Shown one piece after another: positions 16,227-25,493 of a DNA stretch of 64,000 nt; within the stretch, counting starts at the first letter, position 1; the number at the start of each line of letters is the position of its first letter. The notes beneath the pieces are model-generated. The model saw nothing but the letters and a program-made list of their open reading frames with translations, had not been told where the DNA came from and made no database searches. The stretch is taken from assembly GCF_029626025.1 (NCBI RefSeq), contig NZ_JARUBF010000001.1, positions 5,364,001 to 5,428,000 on the forward strand, given 5' to 3'. This DNA is from Solwaraspora sp. WMMD406 (lineage in GTDB: Bacteria; Actinomycetota; Actinomycetes; Mycobacteriales; Micromonosporaceae). A program made the position numbers and the translations under genes.

Positions 16227-16357
16227 GTATTAGTTCTTTTTGGTGCTCAGACCGATGCCTCGACCCGCCGCGTCCGCCAGAGCCCGTCAACGAGCGGTGG
16301 CGAACATCGTCCGACAGAGCGGGCAGGATTGTCGGACCGAGCAGGCAGGATGGTGCG

Positions 16358-19300
16358 GTGACGGCGATACTTCAGCGGTTCGCGCCCGCGACCCGGGAGT
16401 GGTTCACCGCGGCCTTCGCGGCACCGACCGCAGCCCAGACAGGCGCCTGGGAAGCGATCAGCGCCGGCCACCACACGCTGGTCGTCGCCCCCACCGGTTC
16501 GGGCAAGACGCTCGCCGCCTTCCTCTGGTCACTCGACCGGATCGCCACGTCTCCGCCGCCCACCGAACCCCGCCACCGCTGCCGGGTGCTCTACGTCAGT
16601 CCCCTCAAGGCGCTCGCCGTCGACGTCGACCGCAACTTGCGTACTCCGCTGGTCGGCATCGATCAGACCGCCGCCCGCCTGGGCCTGGCGGCGTCGGACA
16701 TCAGCGTCGGGATTCGCACCGGCGACACCCCGGCGGACCAACGGCGCGCCTTCGGCCGGACCCCGCCGGACGTCCTGATCACCACACCCGAGTCGCTGTT
16801 CCTGCTGCTCACCTCCGCCGCCCGGGAATCGCTGCGCGGCGTACGGACGGTCATCGTCGACGAGGTGCACGCCATCGCCGGCAACAAACGCGGCGCCCAC
16901 CTGGCACTCTGTCTGGAGCGTCTCGACGCGCTGCTGGCCACCCCGGCGCAACGGATCGGTCTGTCCGCGACGGTCCGCCCGATCGACAAGACCGCTCGTT
17001 TCCTCGGCGGCCGACATCCGGTGCGGGTGGTGTCCCCACCCACCGCCAAGACCATCGACATCAGCGTTCAGGTGCCGGTACCGGACATGACCCAACTCGA
17101 CGAGCGAGAGCACCCGTACGACGACGACCCGACCCGTACCAGCGCGGCCGGCCCGACCGCGACAACGGCTGGCCCGACCGCCGCGAACCGCTCCATCTGG
17201 CCGGCCGTCGAGGAGCGGGTCCTCGACCTGATCGAACAGCACCGCTCCACCATCGTCTTCACCAACTCCCGGCGGTCGGCCGAACGGCTCTGCGCCCGGC
17301 TCAACGAACTGGCCGCCGATCGCCGTACCGACGGCTCCGGGGCCGGGACAGACGCGGAGCGTGACGAGTGGGGTCGGCCGCGCGGCGGGTTCGGCAGCCG
17401 GCAACCGGCGGAGATCATGGCGCAGTCCGGGGCGGCCCGAGGGGTGCCGGCGGTGGTCGCCCGAGCCCATCACGGCAGTGTGTCCCGCGTCGAACGCCAA
17501 CAGATCGAAGAAGCGCTGAAATCCGGACAGCTGCCGGCGGTCGTCGCCACGTCCAGTCTGGAGCTCGGCATCGACATGGGCGCGGTCGACCTGGTCGTGC
17601 AGATCGAGGCGCCGCCGAGCGTCGCCGCCGGCCTGCAGCGCATCGGCCGGGCCGGGCACCAGGTCGGCGCCCTGTCCCGAGGCGTGATCCTGCCCAAACA
17701 CCGTGGCGACCTGCTGTCCTGCGCGGTGGTCACCGAGCGGATGGCGGCGGCGGAAATCGAGGAACTGCACCCGCCACGCAACCCGCTGGACGTCCTCGCC
17801 CAGCAGATCGTCGCGATGGTGGCACTCGACACCTGGCGGGTCGACGACCTGGCGGACCTCGTGCGCCGCGCCGCGCCCTTCGCCGAACTGCCGGAGTCCG
17901 CCCTGCACGCGGTACTGGACATGCTCTCCGGCCGATACCCGTCGACCGCGTTCGCCGAACTCCGTCCCCGCCTGGTCTGGGATCGCGGCACCGACCTGCT
18001 CACCGGCCGGCCCGGCGCGCAACGCCTCGCCGTCACCAGCGGCGGCACGATCCCCGACCGAGGACTGTTCGGGGTCTTCCTCGCCGGTGCCGAACGTGCC
18101 GCCCGGGTGGGCGAGCTCGACGAGGAGATGGTCTACGAGTCCCGAGTCGGTGACGTGTTCCTGCTCGGTGCCACCTCCTGGCGGATCGAAGAGATCACCC
18201 CGGACCGGGTGCTGGTCTCCCCCGCCGCCGGCCAGCCCGCCCGGATGCCGTTCTGGAAAGGCGACCAACCGGGCCGGCCGGTCGAGCTCGGCCGGGCCCT
18301 CGGAGCCCGACTACGGGCCCTGGCCCGCCAGGAACCGCAGGCGGCGCGGACCGCACTGCGCTCGACCGGGCTGGACGACTGGGCCGCCGACAACCTGGTG
18401 CGCTACGTCGCCGAGCAGCGCTCCGCCACCCGCGCGCTCCCCGACGACCGGACCATCGTCGTCGAGCGCTTCCACGACGAGCTGGGCGACTGGCGACTGG
18501 TGGTGCACAGCGTCTTCGGGGCCAGGGTCAACGGGCCGTGGGCGCTGGCGATCGGCCAACGGCTCACCGAGCGGTACGGCGTCGACGCCCAGGTCATGCC
18601 CGGCGACGACGGCATCGTCATCCGCCTACCGGAGATGGTGGACTCCCCACCCGGAGCCGACCTGGTCGCGTTCGACGCCGACGAGATCGGTCGGGTCGTC
18701 GAGGAGTGTGTCGGCGGTTCCGCCCTGTTCGCCGCCCGGTTCCGCGAATGCGCCGCGCGGGCGCTGCTGCTGCCCCGCCGCGACCCCCGCCGTCGGCAGC
18801 CGCTGTGGCAGCAGCGGCAACGCGCGGCCCAGCTGCTCGACGTCGCCCGGCAGTTCCCCGACTTCCCGATCACGCTGGAGACCGCCCGCGAGTGCCTACG
18901 GGACGTGTTCGACATGCCGGCGCTGGTGACGCTGATGCGGGACCTGGACGCGCGACGGACCCGGCTCGTCGAGGTGGAGACCCCCAGGCCTTCCCCGTTC
19001 GCCCGGTCCCTGCTCTTCGGCTACGTCGGCGCCTTCCTGTACGAAGGGGACGTGCCGCTGGCCGAACGGCGGGCCGCCGCGCTGACCCTCGACTCGACCC
19101 TGTTGGGCGAACTCCTCGGCCGGATCGAGTTGCGCGAACTACTCGACCCGGCGGTGCTGACCGAGACCGACCGGCAACTGCGGTGGCTCGGCGGACACCG
19201 CCAGCCCCGCGACGCCGAGGACGTCGCCGAGATGCTGCGGATCCTGGGCGATCTCAGCGACGCCGAGCTGGCCGAACGATCGGTCGATCCACGATGGATC

Positions 19301-21211
19301 GACGAGCTGGCGCGGTCGCGCCGAGCCATCCGGGTACGGATCGCCGGCCAGGACCGGTGGATAGCCGTCGAGGACGCCGCCCGGATGCGCGACGCGCTCG
19401 GCGTGGCGCTGCCGGTCGGCGTCGCCGAGGCACACCTCGCCCCGGTCGCGGATCCGCTGGCGGACCTGGTCGCCCGGTACGCCCGTACCCACGGGCCGTT
19501 CGACGCGGCGGACTGCGCGGCCCGGTTCGGTCTCGGTGGATTCGTGGTGGAGCAGACCCTGCGCCGGCTGGCCACCACCCGTGGTGTCGTCGCGGGCGAG
19601 TTCACCGCGGACCGTACGGGCACCGAATGGTGCGACGCCGAGGTGCTGCGGCTGCTGCGTCGGCGTTCGCTGGCCGCGCTACGCCGCGAGATCGAGCCGG
19701 TGCCGGCCACCACTCTGGCCCGGTTCCTGCCGCACTGGCAGCAGATCGTCCGGCCCGGTCGCGGCGTCGACGGCGTGGCCGAGGCCGTCGACCAGTTGCA
19801 GGGTGTCGCGGTGCCGGCCTCCACCCTCGAACGGCTGATCCTGCCGGCCCGGGTCAGCGACTACGCCCCCGCCCAACTCGACGAACTCTGCGCCACCGGC
19901 GAGGTGCTCTGGGCGGGGTGCGGCACCGCCAGCGGAGGTGACGGCTGGATCCGGCTCGTATTCGCCGAAACCGCCCCGCTGCTGCTGCCACCACCGGATC
20001 CCGCGTTGCCGCTGACCGCCGTACACGAAGCGATCCTCGACGCGTTGGCCGACGGTTCCGCGCTGTTCTTCCGCCAGCTCGCCGAGCGGGCCGGCTCGTC
20101 GGCCATGACGTCGGCAACGACGTCGACCGCGGCATGGGCAACGGCATCGACACCGACTGCCGACGATCGGGTGCCGCGACTGGAGACCGCGCTCTGGGAG
20201 CTGGTCTGGGCCGGCTGGTTGACCAACGACACCCTCGCCCCGCTGCGGGCCGTCCTCGGGTCGGCAGGCACCCGTCGGATCCGGCCGGCTCCGCCCCGGG
20301 TCCGGCACCGCCGCCCGGGGCGGGCGATCCTGGGCGCGCAGGGCGCACCGCCGACCCTGGTGGGACGCTGGTCCCGGCTACCCGCGCCGGATCCGGATCC
20401 GACCCGCCGCTGCGCCGTCGCGGCCGAGGTTCTGTTGGAACGGTACGGGGTACTGACCCGCGGTGCCGTCGTCGCCGAGGGGCAGCCCGGTGGGTTCGCG
20501 GCGGTCTATCCGGTGCTGGCGGCGATGGAGGAACGGGGCGCGGCCCGGCGCGGCTACTTCGTCGACGGACTCGGTGCCGCCCAGTTCGCCGTACCCGCTG
20601 CGGTGGAACGGTTGCGGGAACTCGCTCCGTTGCTCGGCACGGACCGGACCGGGCCAGATCCGGCGAACACGGTGCGGCAGCCGGCGGCCAGGGTGGAGGC
20701 GGCCGGAACGCACGCGGCCGGCACGCACGCATCCGGGGTGGAGGCGACCGGAGCGCACGCATCCGGGGTGGAGGCGGCCGGAGCGCACGCGGACCGGCGG
20801 GGCGCGCCCGGGGCGGGCCGGGCGGCCATCCGGCCGCTGGTCCTGGCGGCGACCGACCCGGCCAACCCGTACGGCGCCGCGCTGAGCTGGCCGGAACGGG
20901 CCCTGGACGCCGGCGACGGACAGGTGGCCGGGCACCGGCCCGGACGCAAAGCAGGAGCACTGGTCGTACTGGTCTCCGGGGAACTGGCACTCTATGTCGA
21001 GCGGGGCGGCCGCAGTCTGCTGTGTTTCACCGACGACGACACCGTTCTCGCGGCGGCGGCGCGTGCCTTGGCCGCCACGGTCACCTCCGGCGCGCTCGGC
21101 CCGATCTCGGTGGAACGGGCGGACGGCGCGCCGGTACGCGAGTCGCCACTGCACTCGGCGTTGGCGGCGGCGGGATTCCGCGCCACACCACGCGGCCTAC
21201 GACTGTCGTAA
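16358..21211 (+). CDS. lhr: Lhr-type ATP-dependent DNA helicase
   Basis: This 1617-residue SF2 helicase shows APTGSGKT (44-51, Walker A), LYVSPLKALAVDVDRNLRTP (motif Ia), DEVH (about 168-171, Walker B) and GLSATVRP (motif III). In the second RecA domain SSLELGIDMGAVDLVVQIEAP is followed by QRIGRAGHQ (motif VI). A winged-helix and Lhr-core region follow, then the long C-terminal extension typical of actinobacterial Lhr (over 1500 residues). Mycobacterial Lhr is a 3'-5' DNA/RNA-DNA helicase linked to repair. The GTG at 16358 has AGGA 8 nt upstream. A repeat-rich insertion lies near residues 1445-1480. The glycosylase Nei2, its usual neighbour, lies about 1.6 kb downstream. Confidence 0.95.
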   Translation: MTAILQRFAPATREWFTAAFAAPTAAQTGAWEAISAGHHTLVVAPTGSGKTLAAFLWSLDRIATSPPPTEPRHRCRVLYVSPLKALAVDVDRNLRTPLVGIDQTAARLGLAASDISVGIRTGDTPADQRRAFGRTPPDVLITTPESLFLLLTSAARESLRGVRTVIVDEVHAIAGNKRGAHLALCLERLDALLATPAQRIGLSATVRPIDKTARFLGGRHPVRVVSPPTAKTIDISVQVPVPDMTQLDEREHPYDDDPTRTSAAGPTATTAGPTAANRSIWPAVEERVLDLIEQHRSTIVFTNSRRSAERLCARLNELAADRRTDGSGAGTDAERDEWGRPRGGFGSRQPAEIMAQSGAARGVPAVVARAHHGSVSRVERQQIEEALKSGQLPAVVATSSLELGIDMGAVDLVVQIEAPPSVAAGLQRIGRAGHQVGALSRGVILPKHRGDLLSCAVVTERMAAAEIEELHPPRNPLDVLAQQIVAMVALDTWRVDDLADLVRRAAPFAELPESALHAVLDMLSGRYPSTAFAELRPRLVWDRGTDLLTGRPGAQRLAVTSGGTIPDRGLFGVFLAGAERAARVGELDEEMVYESRVGDVFLLGATSWRIEEITPDRVLVSPAAGQPARMPFWKGDQPGRPVELGRALGARLRALARQEPQAARTALRSTGLDDWAADNLVRYVAEQRSATRALPDDRTIVVERFHDELGDWRLVVHSVFGARVNGPWALAIGQRLTERYGVDAQVMPGDDGIVIRLPEMVDSPPGADLVAFDADEIGRVVEECVGGSALFAARFRECAARALLLPRRDPRRRQPLWQQRQRAAQLLDVARQFPDFPITLETARECLRDVFDMPALVTLMRDLDARRTRLVEVETPRPSPFARSLLFGYVGAFLYEGDVPLAERRAAALTLDSTLLGELLGRIELRELLDPAVLTETDRQLRWLGGHRQPRDAEDVAEMLRILGDLSDAELAERSVDPRWIDELARSRRAIRVRIAGQDRWIAVEDAARMRDALGVALPVGVAEAHLAPVADPLADLVARYARTHGPFDAADCAARFGLGGFVVEQTLRRLATTRGVVAGEFTADRTGTEWCDAEVLRLLRRRSLAALRREIEPVPATTLARFLPHWQQIVRPGRGVDGVAEAVDQLQGVAVPASTLERLILPARVSDYAPAQLDELCATGEVLWAGCGTASGGDGWIRLVFAETAPLLLPPPDPALPLTAVHEAILDALADGSALFFRQLAERAGSSAMTSATTSTAAWATASTPTADDRVPRLETALWELVWAGWLTNDTLAPLRAVLGSAGTRRIRPAPPRVRHRRPGRAILGAQGAPPTLVGRWSRLPAPDPDPTRRCAVAAEVLLERYGVLTRGAVVAEGQPGGFAAVYPVLAAMEERGAARRGYFVDGLGAAQFAVPAAVERLRELAPLLGTDRTGPDPANTVRQPAARVEAAGTHAAGTHASGVEATGAHASGVEAAGAHADRRGAPGAGRAAIRPLVLAATDPANPYGAALSWPERALDAGDGQVAGHRPGRKAGALVVLVSGELALYVERGGRSLLCFTDDDTVLAAAARALAATVTSGALGPISVERADGAPVRESPLHSALAAAGFRATPRGLRLS
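20694..20800. repeat. Degenerate in-frame repeat within lhr
   Basis: Units of about 30 bp encode near-identical peptides (VEAAGTHA, ASGVEATGAH, ASGVEAAGAH) in a linker between two C-terminal Lhr segments. Period and codon phase keep the frame open. The segment looks like local duplication in a flexible linker. Confidence 0.7.
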
Positions 21212-21396
21212 CTGCTCGGGGAACAGATCCGTCCCGCGTCCATGCTGGTCGAGTCCAGCGTGCCGGCGCTGGCCGGGCCGACCGGTGTGGACGGTGGACG
21301 GTCGCTCCTGGTCGACGGGAAGCCTGCCGTACGTGACCAGCCGGGACCGACCACCTCGGGCACACGCGTGAAATCTCACTGTGGAAGGCTTAGCGG

Positions 21397-21636
21397 GTGG
21401 GCCCGCACTCCGTCGACAGATGTCCTTGCTGTGGTTACCGGACCGGATGCATCACCTGCCCCGTCTGCTTCTGGACCGACGACGGCCAGGGCGACCAGGA
21501 CGCCGAGGTGGTGCGCGACGGACCGAATGGTGATCTCAGCCTCTCCCATGCTCGGCTCAACTTCGCCATCTATGGCGCCAGCCACCGCAGATACGCGGAC
21601 ATGGTGCGCTCGCCGCGACCCGACGAGTACCCGTAG
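21397..21636 (+). CDS. Cysteine-rich CPCC family protein
   Basis: The 79-residue protein has paired cysteine motifs CPCCGYRT (residues 9-16) and CPVCFW (around 20-25), followed by DDGQGDQDAEVVRDGPNGDLSLSHARLNF. This matches the Cys_rich_CPCC family, likely a small zinc-binding fold. Its function is unknown. The GTG start has GGAAGG 8 nt upstream. It lies 185 nt after lhr on the same strand. Confidence 0.85.
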   Translation: MGPHSVDRCPCCGYRTGCITCPVCFWTDDGQGDQDAEVVRDGPNGDLSLSHARLNFAIYGASHRRYADMVRSPRPDEYP

Positions 21637-21685
21637 CGCATTTCCCCGTTTCTCCGGGTCAACAATAGGTTGGCATTCTGCTACC

Positions 21686-21907
21686 GTGTCGGAACACCGT
21701 GAGCCGGTCGCTACCCGCACGACGCCGCACAGCCAGTCCTGGGTGCAACATTCGCACCATGTGACCAACCCTGTGAACTGGACCTTGAACCACCGACATC
21801 ATCCGAACGGTGGATGGGCGGCGGATGCCAGGGAGTTGAGTCAGATTAGCCACAGCAGAGCATTAAATGTGGCTCAAGTCTTGCGTTTTCCGTACCAGGA
21901 GCATTGA
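21686..21907 (+). CDS. Doubtful 73-residue His-rich ORF with a TTA codon
   Basis: An open frame from GTG 21686 encodes a His/Asn-rich peptide (HSHHVTNPVNW, NHRHHPNGGW). The first half has fairly normal codon use; the second half is AT-richer and contains a TTA leucine codon, rare in such genomes and in Streptomyces a target of bldA control. There is no Shine-Dalgarno, and no family is recognised. It may equally be the non-coding leader of the DUF4142 gene that follows. Confidence 0.2.
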   Translation: MSEHREPVATRTTPHSQSWVQHSHHVTNPVNWTLNHRHHPNGGWAADARELSQISHSRALNVAQVLRFPYQEH

Positions 21908-21934
21908 CGGTAAGAGGTATTCGACATAACGTTC
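21904..21934 (+). promoter_or_regulatory. Candidate promoter of the DUF4142 gene
   Basis: TTGACG starts near 21904 and, after a 17-bp spacer, TAACGT follows at about 21927, a fair sigma-70-type arrangement. It lies about 50 nt upstream of the ribosome site of the DUF4142 gene in an AT-rich stretch that stands out from its surroundings. Confidence 0.45.
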
Positions 21935-21981
21935 TTCTCGATCATACGATCCGCTATCGCCCTACTCGGAGGTTGAGCACT

Positions 21982-22713
21982 ATGGCCCGGGCACGATCTG
22001 CGGCACACACCCCGCGCCGGCTGACAGCGGTCCTGGTGGGGCTCGTCGCCGGCCTGCTCGCGCTGCCTGGTGTCGCGCTGGCGCAGCCCTCTGGCGCGAC
22101 CCAACTCGGTGCCGCCGACATCGCCCTGCTCAACGGCGTCCGGCTGGCCGGACTGTGGGAGATCCCGGCCGGCCAGCTGGCAGCGGAAAAGGGCAGCAGT
22201 CAGCGGGTACGCGAGGTCGGCGCGGAGATCGCCGCTCAGCACATCGAGCTGGATCTGCTCGTGGTGGAAGCCGCGAATCAGCTGGGAGTGGAGCTGCCCA
22301 CCGACCCCACCGCGACCCAACAGGGCTGGGTGGACGAGATGAAACGGTCCGAGGGCGCCCGGTTCGACCGGATCTTCGTCGACCGGCTCCGCGCGGCGCA
22401 CGGCAACATCTTCCCGGTCATCGGCGCGGTGCGCGCCAGCACCCGCAACGACGTGGTCCGCCAGCTCGCCCAGGACGCCAACGGCTTCGTGATGACCCAC
22501 ATGTCCCTGTTGGAGAGCACCGGGCTGGTGCGCTACGGCGAGCTTCCGCCGGTGGCGATGCCTGCTCCGCCGGACGACAGCCTGTTCGCCGCCGTCGCGG
22601 CCAACGCCGAGCTGGGCACCGGAGTCAGTTCGACAGCTGTCTGGGTGGTCCTCGCCGGCGCGTTGGTCCTCGGCGCGGGCGCCACGTTCGCCGTGTTCCG
22701 GCGACGATACTGA
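21982..22713 (+). CDS. DUF4142 domain protein, exported and membrane-anchored
   Basis: The 243-residue protein has a signal peptide (RRLTAVLVGLVAGLLALPGVALA, about 11-34), then a helical DUF4142 domain (ADIALLNGVRLAGLWEIPAG, IAAQHIELDLLVVEAA, FDRIFVDRLRAAHG). A C-terminal hydrophobic anchor (VWVVLAGALVLGAGATFAVF) ends in RRRY. DUF4142 proteins are ferritin-like helical bundles, usually outside the cytoplasm; no enzymatic role is established. The start at 21982 has CGGAGG 9 nt upstream. A longer in-frame extension is unlikely because it would begin before that site. Confidence 0.85.
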   Translation: MARARSAAHTPRRLTAVLVGLVAGLLALPGVALAQPSGATQLGAADIALLNGVRLAGLWEIPAGQLAAEKGSSQRVREVGAEIAAQHIELDLLVVEAANQLGVELPTDPTATQQGWVDEMKRSEGARFDRIFVDRLRAAHGNIFPVIGAVRASTRNDVVRQLAQDANGFVMTHMSLLESTGLVRYGELPPVAMPAPPDDSLFAAVAANAELGTGVSSTAVWVVLAGALVLGAGATFAVFRRRY

Positions 22714-22808
22714 GTCGTACGGACGACCCGGCCGGGGCGGCGATGTGCGCCACCCCGGCCGGGTCGTTCCGGCTGCGGCGGGCTCGCGTTCCGTAGCAGG
22801 ATGGACCG

Positions 22809-23654
22809 GTGCCCGAAGGCGACACCGTGTGGAACACCGCTCGACAGCTGCGGACAGAGCTCGCCGGATCGCGGCTGACCGGGACCGACTTCCGAGTGCC
22901 GACGCTGGCCACCACGGATCTCGCCGGCTGGACCGTCCTGGACTGCGCCAGCCGGGGAAAGCACCTGCTGCTGCGCTTGGCCGCGCCCGACGGTCACCGC
23001 CGATTGACACTGCACTCCCATCTGCGGATGGACGGCAGCTGGCGAACGTACCGCAACGGGCAGCGGTGGAGCGATCAGCCGGCCCACCTCGTCAGAGTGG
23101 TGCTGCGTACGGCGCGGACCGTGGCGGTCGGCTACCACCTGCACGATCTGGCACTGGTGGACAGCGCACGGGAGGCGGACCTGACCGGGCATCTCGGACC
23201 GGATCTGCTCGGGGAGGACTGGAACGCCGAGGAGGCGGTCCGCCGACTACGGGGTCAGCCGGACACCTCGATCGAAGACGCTCTCCGCGATCAACGCAAC
23301 CTGGCCGGGATCGGCAACGTGTACGCCTGCGAGCTGCTGTTCCTGCGCGGTCTCGCGCCCGGGACCCCGGTCGCCGCAGTCCGGGACCTACCGGCGTTGG
23401 TGGGGCTGGCGCACCGGCTGCTCCGGGCCAATCGGGGCCGGACCCGCCGCAGCGTGACCGGCCTTCCCCGGGAGCCGACCTACGTGTACGGCAGGGCTGG
23501 TCGGCCCTGCCGTCGATGTGGCACCCCGATCCGTACGTCCGACGCGTCCGGCCGGATCACGTACTGGTGCCCGCTCTGCCAGCCGGACCGTGGTCCTGGC
23601 GCAGCTCGGCCAGACCTGCGGCGACCCCCCGCAGCAGGTCACCCGCCTCGGTGA
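22809..23654 (+). CDS. nei2: Endonuclease VIII-like DNA glycosylase Nei2
   Basis: The 281-residue Fpg/Nei enzyme starts PEGDTVW after Met removal; P2 and E3 are the catalytic pair for base removal and beta/delta elimination. SRGKHLLL holds the conserved hairpin lysine. The helix-two-turn-helix is NLAGIGNVYACELLFLRG, and the zinc finger is CRRCGTP then CPLCQ. It removes oxidised pyrimidines. In M. tuberculosis nei2 (Rv3297) is directly beside lhr (Rv3296); here two small genes separate them. The start has AGCAGGA 7 nt upstream. Its last 98 nt overlap the convergent pspM gene. Confidence 0.93.
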   Translation: MPEGDTVWNTARQLRTELAGSRLTGTDFRVPTLATTDLAGWTVLDCASRGKHLLLRLAAPDGHRRLTLHSHLRMDGSWRTYRNGQRWSDQPAHLVRVVLRTARTVAVGYHLHDLALVDSAREADLTGHLGPDLLGEDWNAEEAVRRLRGQPDTSIEDALRDQRNLAGIGNVYACELLFLRGLAPGTPVAAVRDLPALVGLAHRLLRANRGRTRRSVTGLPREPTYVYGRAGRPCRRCGTPIRTSDASGRITYWCPLCQPDRGPGAARPDLRRPPAAGHPPR

Positions 23655-24342
23655 GACGGGACACCGACGGGTGCTCGTGCACAGCCCGGCCGTCCTCGGC
23701 GACGTAGTTCGCCGCCGCGGCGACGAGTCCTTCGTACGCGACGACGCCCGCTTCCAGCTGCTCGACCAGCACCCGGTGCGAATGGGTCAGGGCGGCGTCG
23801 TCGGGGGCCAGCCGGAGCGCTTTCTCGACGCTGGCGACCCGGTGTGCGAGGTCGCGCAGGCTCCGCTCGGCCACGGCGGCTTCCAGCAGGGCGGGCTCGC
23901 CGGGTCCGGTCAACCGGCCGGCGAGGCCGGTCAAGGTCGTCTCGGCCCGGTCCAGGCGGGTCCACAGGCCAGCCGCCGCCGAGCCGCGCAGCGCGAACCT
24001 GGCCTGCTGCCGGCGTACTTCGCCGAGGGCCGCCCGGCCGACCGGGGAGCGTTCCACGGTGGCGACCAGCCGCAGCCGGGTCTGTTCGGCGGCGATCGCC
24101 GGATCCGGCGCCGGTGGTGCCGGCTGCGCGGCGATCGCCCGCAGGTCCGACCAGCGCCAGAAGGCCAACGCGGTGCTACCGCCCGCGACCGCCGCCCAGA
24201 TGGCGTCGACCGGGCTGACGCCGGCGTACGGCACCAGAACGGCCGTGGCACCGCCGAATCCGGCGGCGAGGACGCTCCAGCGGCGGGCGGAGCGGCGCAG
24301 CTTACGCAGCCTCCGGAAGTAGCGGGCCCGTTCGTCTGCCAC
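23557..24342 (-). CDS. pspM: Phage-shock envelope-stress protein PspM
   Basis: The 261-residue protein has a basic N-terminus (RYFRRLRKLRRSARRW) and two hydrophobic segments (WSVLAAGFGGATAVLVPYAG and VDAIWAAVAGGSTALAFW), then a long helical cytoplasmic part. This matches the PspM protein encoded next to pspA in actinobacteria (Rv2743c). In mycobacteria it recruits PspA to the membrane. The GTG has GGAGGAG 5 nt upstream. It is the third gene of clgR-pspA-pspM, with no pspN-like gene following. The 3' end overlaps nei2 by 98 nt in convergent orientation. Confidence 0.85.
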   Translation of the reverse strand: MADERARYFRRLRKLRRSARRWSVLAAGFGGATAVLVPYAGVSPVDAIWAAVAGGSTALAFWRWSDLRAIAAQPAPPAPDPAIAAEQTRLRLVATVERSPVGRAALGEVRRQQARFALRGSAAAGLWTRLDRAETTLTGLAGRLTGPGEPALLEAAVAERSLRDLAHRVASVEKALRLAPDDAALTHSHRVLVEQLEAGVVAYEGLVAAAANYVAEDGRAVHEHPSVSRLTEAGDLLRGVAAGLAELRQDHGPAGRAGTST

Positions 24343-24386
24343 CTGTGCTCCTCCCCGGCGGGGTCAGCGCCGCCCGCCAGCCACGA

Positions 24387-25250
24387 TCAGCTGGCGGCGC
24401 TGGCGTCCCCGGTGTTCTTCTCCTGGGCCATCGACGCACGCAGTTGATCGAGCCGTGCCACGCTCGCGGTGTCGGCCGTCGGCGCGGTGGAGCCCACCGC
24501 GGGAGACGTGTCCTGTCCGGCGAGCTTCTCTCCGGCCATGCTCGCCCGGATCTGTTCGAGTCGGGAGTTGCCGGCCAGGTCGAGCGACGACTTCTGGACC
24601 TCGAGCATCCGGCCCTCGACCGAGTTGCCGGCCAGTTCGGCCCGGCCCATGGCGGTGGCGTACCGCTGCTCGATCTTGTCCCGGACCTCGTCGAGCGAGG
24701 GGGTGTTCTTCGGCGCGGCAAGCGCCGACATCGACTCCAGCGACGCGGCCACGGTCTCCTGCATCTTGGCCTGCTCCAGCTGGCTGAGCAGCTTGGTGCG
24801 CTCGGCGAGCTTCTGCTGCAGGATCATCTGGTTGTTCTCCACCGCCTGACGGGCCTGGGCGGCGGCGGCCAGCGACTGGTCGTGCAGGGTCTTGAGATCC
24901 TCCATCGACTGTTCGCCGGAGACCAACTGGGTGGCGAGGGTCTGGGCGGTCTGCTCGTACTTGGTGGCCTCTGCCTCGTCACCGGCGGAACGGGCCTTGT
25001 CCGCCAGCACCAGCGCCTGGCGGGCCATGCCCTGCAGCCGCTCGACCTCGCTCATCTGCCGGGACAGCTTCATCTCCAGCTGACGCTGGTTGCCGATCAC
25101 GGCGGCGGCCTGCTGGACGAGTGCCTGGTGTTGGCGCTGTGCGTCCTCGATCGCCTGCTGGATCTGCACCTTGGGATCAGCGTGCTCATCTATCTTGGCG
25201 CCAAAGAGCGCCATCAAGTAGCGCCAACCCTTGACAAACGGGTTCGCCAT
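24387..25250 (-). CDS. pspA: PspA/IM30 family envelope-stress protein
   Basis: The 287-residue protein is almost entirely alpha-helical coiled coil. It starts [29 protein letters not shown], where an amphipathic N-terminal helix binds membranes, and continues with heptad-rich segments ([20 protein letters not shown]). It is an ESCRT-III-like membrane-maintenance protein, somewhat longer than E. coli PspA (222 residues). The C-terminal 60 residues contain two similar [10 protein letters not shown]-type segments. Upstream clgR probably regulates it, and PspM is its partner. Confidence 0.93.
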   Translation of the reverse strand: MANPFVKGWRYLMALFGAKIDEHADPKVQIQQAIEDAQRQHQALVQQAAAVIGNQRQLEMKLSRQMSEVERLQGMARQALVLADKARSAGDEAEATKYEQTAQTLATQLVSGEQSMEDLKTLHDQSLAAAAQARQAVENNQMILQQKLAERTKLLSQLEQAKMQETVAASLESMSALAAPKNTPSLDEVRDKIEQRYATAMGRAELAGNSVEGRMLEVQKSSLDLAGNSRLEQIRASMAGEKLAGQDTSPAVGSTAPTADTASVARLDQLRASMAQEKNTGDASAAS

Positions 25251-25493
25251 CTCCGCGGTATCCCCTCACTATCGGCGCTTACGGTCTGACCACCTGGGGT
25301 CGGACCCGGGCAGTGGTGCGGCGCACCCATACCATCGTCTCAGGCGGACGCCACCGCGTCATGGGGCGTCGGTCCCGAATTCACGAGGTACGCCTCGGGG
25401 ACTCACCCTAATGGCCGAGTTCACGGGCTGGGCACGGCACGGGGAAGTCCCCGTCGAGCCCCCCGTCCACGGCACGCTGGGTGCGATATCCAC
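25251..25493. other. clgR-pspA intergenic region with a small hairpin
   Basis: No gene is seen in these 243 bp. ACGGGG (25439-25444) and CCCCGT (25449-25454) form a 6-bp stem with a 4-nt loop about 40 nt after the clgR stop and may end part of the clgR transcript. The stretch nearest pspA should hold its own promoter, but I found no clear ClgR box (CGC-N-A-N-GCG type) or sigma hexamers. Confidence 0.4.

Noticed and set aside
21242-21685. Upstream part of a plus-strand frame over the CPCC gene
   Set aside because: The CPCC protein is a clear family match in another frame with a ribosome site, so this frame is a shadow here. Only its last part after 21686 is kept as a doubtful ORF.
23557-23654. 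Overlap of nei2 and pspM as a sign of a wrong gene call
   Set aside because: Both proteins match their families on either side of the overlap. The overlapped nei2 part lies after the zinc finger, so a convergent overlap is acceptable.
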